Origin: Ipomoea triloba
Lineage: Eukaryota > Streptophyta > Magnoliopsida > Solanales > Convolvulaceae
NCBI RefSeq assembly: GCF_003576645.1
Contig: NC_044916.1
Coordinates: 26,854,755 to 26,918,754, forward strand
Direction of reading: 5' to 3'
Length of the DNA stretch: 64,000 nucleotides
Part shown: piece by piece, positions 59,601 to 64,000 of the stretch
How the letters are laid out: the number at the start of each line of letters is the position of its first letter
Position numbering within the stretch: position 1 is the stretch's first letter
Notes under the pieces: generated by a model
What the model saw: only the letters and a program-made list of their open reading frames with translations
The model's database searches: none
Told to the model about the DNA's origin: nothing
Made by a program: the position numbers and the translations under genes

Positions 59601-62600
59601 GGGGAAATAGCTGTGCAGAGAGCTTGGTCCAGTTCCCCCCTACTCCACCTTCTGCCCTAATTGGTGGTTATAAGGATCGTGCTGATGGATTACTTCAGTT
59701 TCCTTCCCTCCCTATTGTGGCTGCATCTGCAATTGAGCATATGCGAGTTTCTAGAGGTTCAGAAATTGATTCTTTTCTAGCTCAATCACAGGGTTTTGGA
59801 GGTGTTGAACCTTTCTTTAGGCCAGAGGTTATGTCTGGAGCTGAGAACACCAGAGAAGATGCTTTCTTTATATACTCTCGTGTAAGATTGTCATGCTTTC
59901 AACTACTACTGATTTCCCTCTCTATATTTTCATTTCTAAACCTTTTTTCAACTTTTCATTACAACTTAGGCTCAGAAGCTGATAAGCCTTTGTGGATGGG
60001 AGCCAAGGTGGCTTCCAAATGTCCAAGACTGTGAAGAATACTCAGCTCAGTCGGCTAGGAATGGGTGTTCAACAAGTCCGACAAAAGATCATGGTCCTCC
60101 ACAAGAACTTGGCCGTGGCAAGAAGGTACTGTCTTGTTCAAAGAAAAGGGATACTGTTAAAAATGAAGTTGTGTGCCCCATGTCAAAAGGTGAATCTAGG
60201 TCACCTTTGTTGGATTGTAGTTTGTGTGGAGCTACAGTGAGAATTTTGGACTTCCTTACGGTTTCTCGTCCTGCTTGCTTTGCTCCCAACAGCATTGATA
60301 TCCCTGAAACAAGCAAAAAGATGGCATTAACACGAGGAGTAAGTGCTGCCAGTGGAATAAGTGGGTGGGTTGCTACTGATGGTATGGGAAAGGAGCAGAC
60401 AGAGGACCATGATGAAGCAGCAACAGATGAGGGAAGGTCGTTGTCGAATAATGGTGTGGATCTAAATCTTACAATGGCAGGTGGGCTGTCCTGTTCACAA
60501 CTACGCAAGAATTTAGGTCCTGACCAATTTCAAGATGTGCACAAGAGAAGAGATCCAATGATTGGACAGCCTTCTAGCAGTGAGGTTGGTGACCGTGCGG
60601 CTTCATACGAGTCTCGTGGTCCTAGTTCTAACAAGCGTCATTTAGAGGAACGTGGAAGCACTGCCGACAGGCCACAATTGGTAGTACAACAAGCGGACAG
60701 CGTTGAGGGAACTGTAATAGACCGTGATGGAGATGAAGTCAATGATGACAGTCAGTACTCAGCTGGTCCTTCAAAACGCCCCCGTGAGTCAGATCCTCTA
60801 GAAATCCATCACTCATCATATGGGAAAAATGCAGCTGGTGCTGGTCCTAGCCTGTCACTTGGTATTGAGGTTGGAACAGATGGCCAAAGAGATGATCCTT
60901 TCAACCAAGGTCATGAACAGGTGATTGGTTTCCCAGCTACAAGAGATTCAACACATGTTTCATCTGTTATTGCTATGGACACATTTCATTGTGCGGATGA
61001 TGATTCAATGGAAAGTGTTGAAAACTATCCAGGAGATGTTGGTGATATTGAATTCCCTTCAACATCAGGTGTAAAAAGCACGGATCCATTTGAGATGTCT
61101 GAGTTAAACTATAGCAATCAAGCACAGCAGAGTGCTTGTCCTGCTGCTATTAGGAGTGCTGGTGAAATTGGTGTTAGTAGCACAAATGATGAGGAAGTTT
61201 TAAATGCAGATACTGCAACTGCACATGCAAGGGATGGCCTTAGTTTTGGAATTAGTGGAGGAAGTATAGGAATGGGAGCTAGCCATGAAGCTGAAATTCA
61301 TGGGATGGATGCTTCTGTGCATAGAGCTGATAGTGTTGTTGGTGATGTGGAACCAATTGCTGAAATCACTGAAAATGAAGGTCAAACCGGTGAATTTGGT
61401 CCTGATCCTGGACTGATGGGTGACTATGTTCCAGAGGAAATGGACCGGGAGGATCCTAATGGTGATAGTCAAGATCTAACATCTCGCTCAGTGGGAAGAG
61501 CTGATAGTGGTTCAAAAATTCTTGGCTCAGCCAAGGCAGAATCCATCGAAAGTGCTGAGAAGACCAGCCATGATCCCTCTACACCCAATAATAGTGCACA
61601 TCCCTCTCTTTCTTGCAATGCTATTTTATTGTCTGTGCATGAGGCATCAAAGGAAGAAGTTACCCAGGCTGCCCAAGCTGCCAATGCACTGGCTACTGAA
61701 GATGGTGGATATGTGGTGGAGTCAGGCTTCTTGGTTGCAAAGGGGACAGGTAATGGTATCTCTGCTGTTCTGTTTGCCCAACTCTTGTCTTCACCTCCAT
61801 GCAAGAGATTAGCAGGTTGTAAGAAATGTTGATAATGATGCATAATAAACCTTGAGTCTGATTTATTTTATGTTTATTAAATTTCTTCCACTCAATATTA
61901 AGAAGTAATGCTCTAAACTAATATTCACTTTGCTTAGATATATAGGACATTTCATTGGCAATGTGAGCATGACAAGTGATATTCATAACTTGGGGTTGTG
62001 TAGCACTGTAGCCTATAATGACACCACTGCTTGTTATAATGGAATATCTGATAGGTCATTGTAGTTCATCATTTAAATGATACTATTAGTGATGAATGAC
62101 CTGTGTCCTTTTCCCAATTTCTTCGCTTCAGTTAAATATTTCCACTTTAATTATATTAAATAGTAAGTGTTTCAGGGCCTCCCAATGGGGAAAGTGGTTA
62201 TAAAGAAGCTGTTGAGTTCGACCCAGTTAACCATCATAACCCTTTCTGCCCTTGGGTCAATGGAAATGTTGCTGCAGCTGGCTGCACCAGTAGTAGTGGT
62301 TCCAGTTCCAGTGCTGGTGCTCTTGCTCTTTGTGGTTGGCAGCTAACTTTAGATGCTTTGGATTCTTTGTCGCTTGGAAATGTTCCAATCCAAACTGTGG
62401 AGTCTGAATCAGCCGCTTCTTTGTATAAGGTATACAAATCTATTCTATGCTTAATAATATACATATCTATAGTTATCTTGGATTTATTCAATTCCTTTGA
62501 GATGGTAATCATTGAGCTGGATGCCTTACTGGTGCACTCCTGCTAAAAGTGGGTTACATTAAGCTATTGTTAAGATCCATTTCCCTAGTTGCTGGTTTCT

Positions 62601-62861
62601 TGTGTAAGAGTTTCTTCTTTGATGTTTGAGATCAAAGGATGTTCTATAAATTTCATTCAAGTTTCTTTGCTGGACTAGGAAAAATTCTTTCAGCTTTCTG
62701 TCATTTGGTCCTTTGATTTTGCCATTGCCGCAATTGGATATATTTGAAGGATTTGATTTTGGTCTGCCATATTTAACTTTCTTTTGCAGGATGACCATCG
62801 ATCTGCTGGTCGGAAACTCTTGGCACGAAACTCATTTAGCAAAAGCCGTGGAGGGAATTAA
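56669..62861 (+). CDS. C3HC zinc-finger protein (ZC3HC1/NIPA, ILP1-like)
   Basis: Seven exons: 56669-56760, 57455-57698, 58534-58657, 59535-59881, 59970-61749, 62176-62429 and 62790-62861; 2913 bp, 970 aa, in frame with GT..AG ends. The first module has LRRLSTFKPTDWFGKPK, then ECESCG (Cys134, Cys137) and GHKVTCPW (His169, Cys173), the C3HC/IAP-like zinc site. The second module starts LLDCSLCGATVRILDF and its partner HHNPFCPW lies far away in exon 6. A long acidic, Ser/Gly-rich, probably disordered insert separates the halves. A short basic tail ends SFSKSRGGN. Relatives include animal ZC3HC1 (NIPA), linked to the nuclear pore basket, and Arabidopsis ILP1. The downstream order of the second module fits the family. 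A nuclear role is expected. Confidence 0.95.
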
Positions 62862-63313
62862 CAGTGAATTATAAGTGAGTTAAAACCTGGTAATTTGTAT
62901 GTGTTATTATGATTTCTCTTAATTCCATAAACGAGTGTGCACGTTTTGAAATTATATTAATGAGCTACCTGAACCAGAATATTCTGCCTGATGTGGAAAT
63001 GTTTCCCACCAATAGAAATGCTTTGACTATTCAACCTGTTTAATTTAGTGGGCCCTTTTAACTTAGTAATATCAAGGAGGGATGTTAGGACTAGGAGTTG
63101 AAAAAATGAGGGGAAATAATCATTTTCTTTAAATTTGGGTCTAATATGCTTTTACCATTCACTTAATATAAGCTGTGTGCTTCCACAAGTCTTTTCTTGT
63201 TGATTGCATATTTCTATTATTAAAGTTGAAGCTTAGTGGATTTTTTAAGGTGTTTAATATATGTAAGCAAATGTTAACATTTAAACTCCAGATGGGTTTA
63301 TGCTTCTGTGAAA
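62862..63313 (+). other. 3' flank of the C3HC gene
   Basis: Presumed 3' UTR and spacer; no gene was recognised. Confidence 0.4.
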
Positions 63314-63775
63314 CAGAAAATATTTGTATTCATTCTTTTTTCAGTCTTAAGAAAAAGGATAAGAAGCAATAAAGGGATTATGGAAAAATTTTAGAAATAC
63401 TAAAAAATGACTTGGCCTAGATTTCAGATAGCCTGTCAACTAAGAGCCAATACATATCATTGTTTCACAGAAAATATTTTTATTCATTTTTTTTTTCAGT
63501 CTTTTAAGAAAAAAGCATAAGCAATAAAGGGATTATGGAAAAATTTTAGAAATACTAAAAAATGGCTTGGCCTAGATTTCAGATAGCCTGTCAACTAAGA
63601 GCCAATGCATATCATTGTTTCACAGAAAAATATTTTTATTCATTTTTTTCAGTCTTTTATGAAAAAGGATAAGAAGCAATAAAGGGATTACAGAAAAATT
63701 ATAGACATACTAAAAAATGACTTGGCCTGTAGATTTCAGATAGCCTGTCAACTAAGAGCCAATGCACATCATCAA
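63314..63775. repeat. Three tandem copies of a 154-bp unit
   Basis: Units begin 'cagaaaatattt' at 63314, 63468 and 63623. Each contains 'caataaagggatta', 'cttggcctagatttcagatag' and 'cctgtcaactaagagccaat'. Copies differ at a few sites and by small indels. It is non-coding. Confidence 0.92.
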
Positions 63776-63959
63776 GCTTACAAGTAGTTGCATCCTGTTG
63801 CCTTTAATCAAACTTGACATATTACACATTCATTGGTTTGCATTCAGGGTTTTATAGGTCTATAATGCAAGCTGCCCAATCAACTGGTCTCAGTTTGTGT
63901 GGGATCCTGAATTGTTGAACCATTTGATTCCTTGAGATGTTCCATCGAGCCAGAAGACT

Positions 63960-63960
<1 letters not shown>

Positions 63961-64000
<40 letters not shown>
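63961..64000. repeat. Poly-T run at window end
   Basis: After 'ctcttttt' the sequence is T only up to the end. The true length is not known from this window. Confidence 0.9.

Overview
The window is nuclear DNA from a eudicot plant. The evidence is AT-rich intergenic DNA, short GT..AG introns, a Ty1/copia retrotransposon, many foldback/MITE elements, tau-class glutathione S-transferases (GSTU), a leucine-rich-repeat receptor kinase and a plant kinesin-14 with a malectin-like domain. An asterid such as Convolvulaceae is possible from the look of the repeats, but that is a guess. No prokaryotic feature, tRNA, rRNA or CRISPR array was seen.

Layout. 1-5.3 kb: decayed minus-strand gene for a Ulp1-type (C48) cysteine-protease protein, typical of transposon-amplified plant families, embedded in minisatellites carrying a TGGTGTGTTTTA motif. 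5.56-9.23 kb: complete-ended but internally deleted copia element with 5-bp target duplications. 9.4-12 kb: foldback elements, one nested in another. 12-33 kb: a GSTU cluster. Three genes are on the minus strand (12.2, 15.3 and 17.5 kb) and two on the plus strand (26.8 and 29.2 kb), with two relics (20.1 and 32.9 kb). An intronless RSL1D1-like ribosomal L1-domain gene lies between the two groups on the minus strand. 31-39 kb: a segmental duplication that left a GST/receptor-kinase junction and a small coiled-coil ORF. 39.2-42.7 kb: full LRR receptor kinase. 43.3-44.9 kb: Pumilio-like gene with a frame problem, sitting between two copies of the 3' end of the next gene. 45.8-51.5 kb: KIN-14 kinesin, 19 exons. 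51.5-56.6 kb: AT-rich, transposon-rich spacer. 56.7-62.9 kb: C3HC zinc-finger (ZC3HC1/NIPA/ILP1-like) gene, 7 exons. The window ends in tandem repeats and a poly-T run.

The GSTU cluster, the LRR kinase and the C3HC gene match, from memory, a neighbourhood on Arabidopsis chromosome 1 (GSTU24-26, ILP1, At1g17230). This suggests a conserved ancestral block, here interrupted by the kinesin, Pumilio-like and L1-domain genes. Splice models for all five GST genes, the kinase, the kinesin and the C3HC gene give uninterrupted frames. No wholly new system is evident. The most interesting signals are a GSTU with Asn at the catalytic Ser position, a GSTU with a shifted C-terminus, a duplicated 45-nt microexon, the duplicated kinesin tail around the Pumilio-like gene, and several nested inverted-repeat elements.
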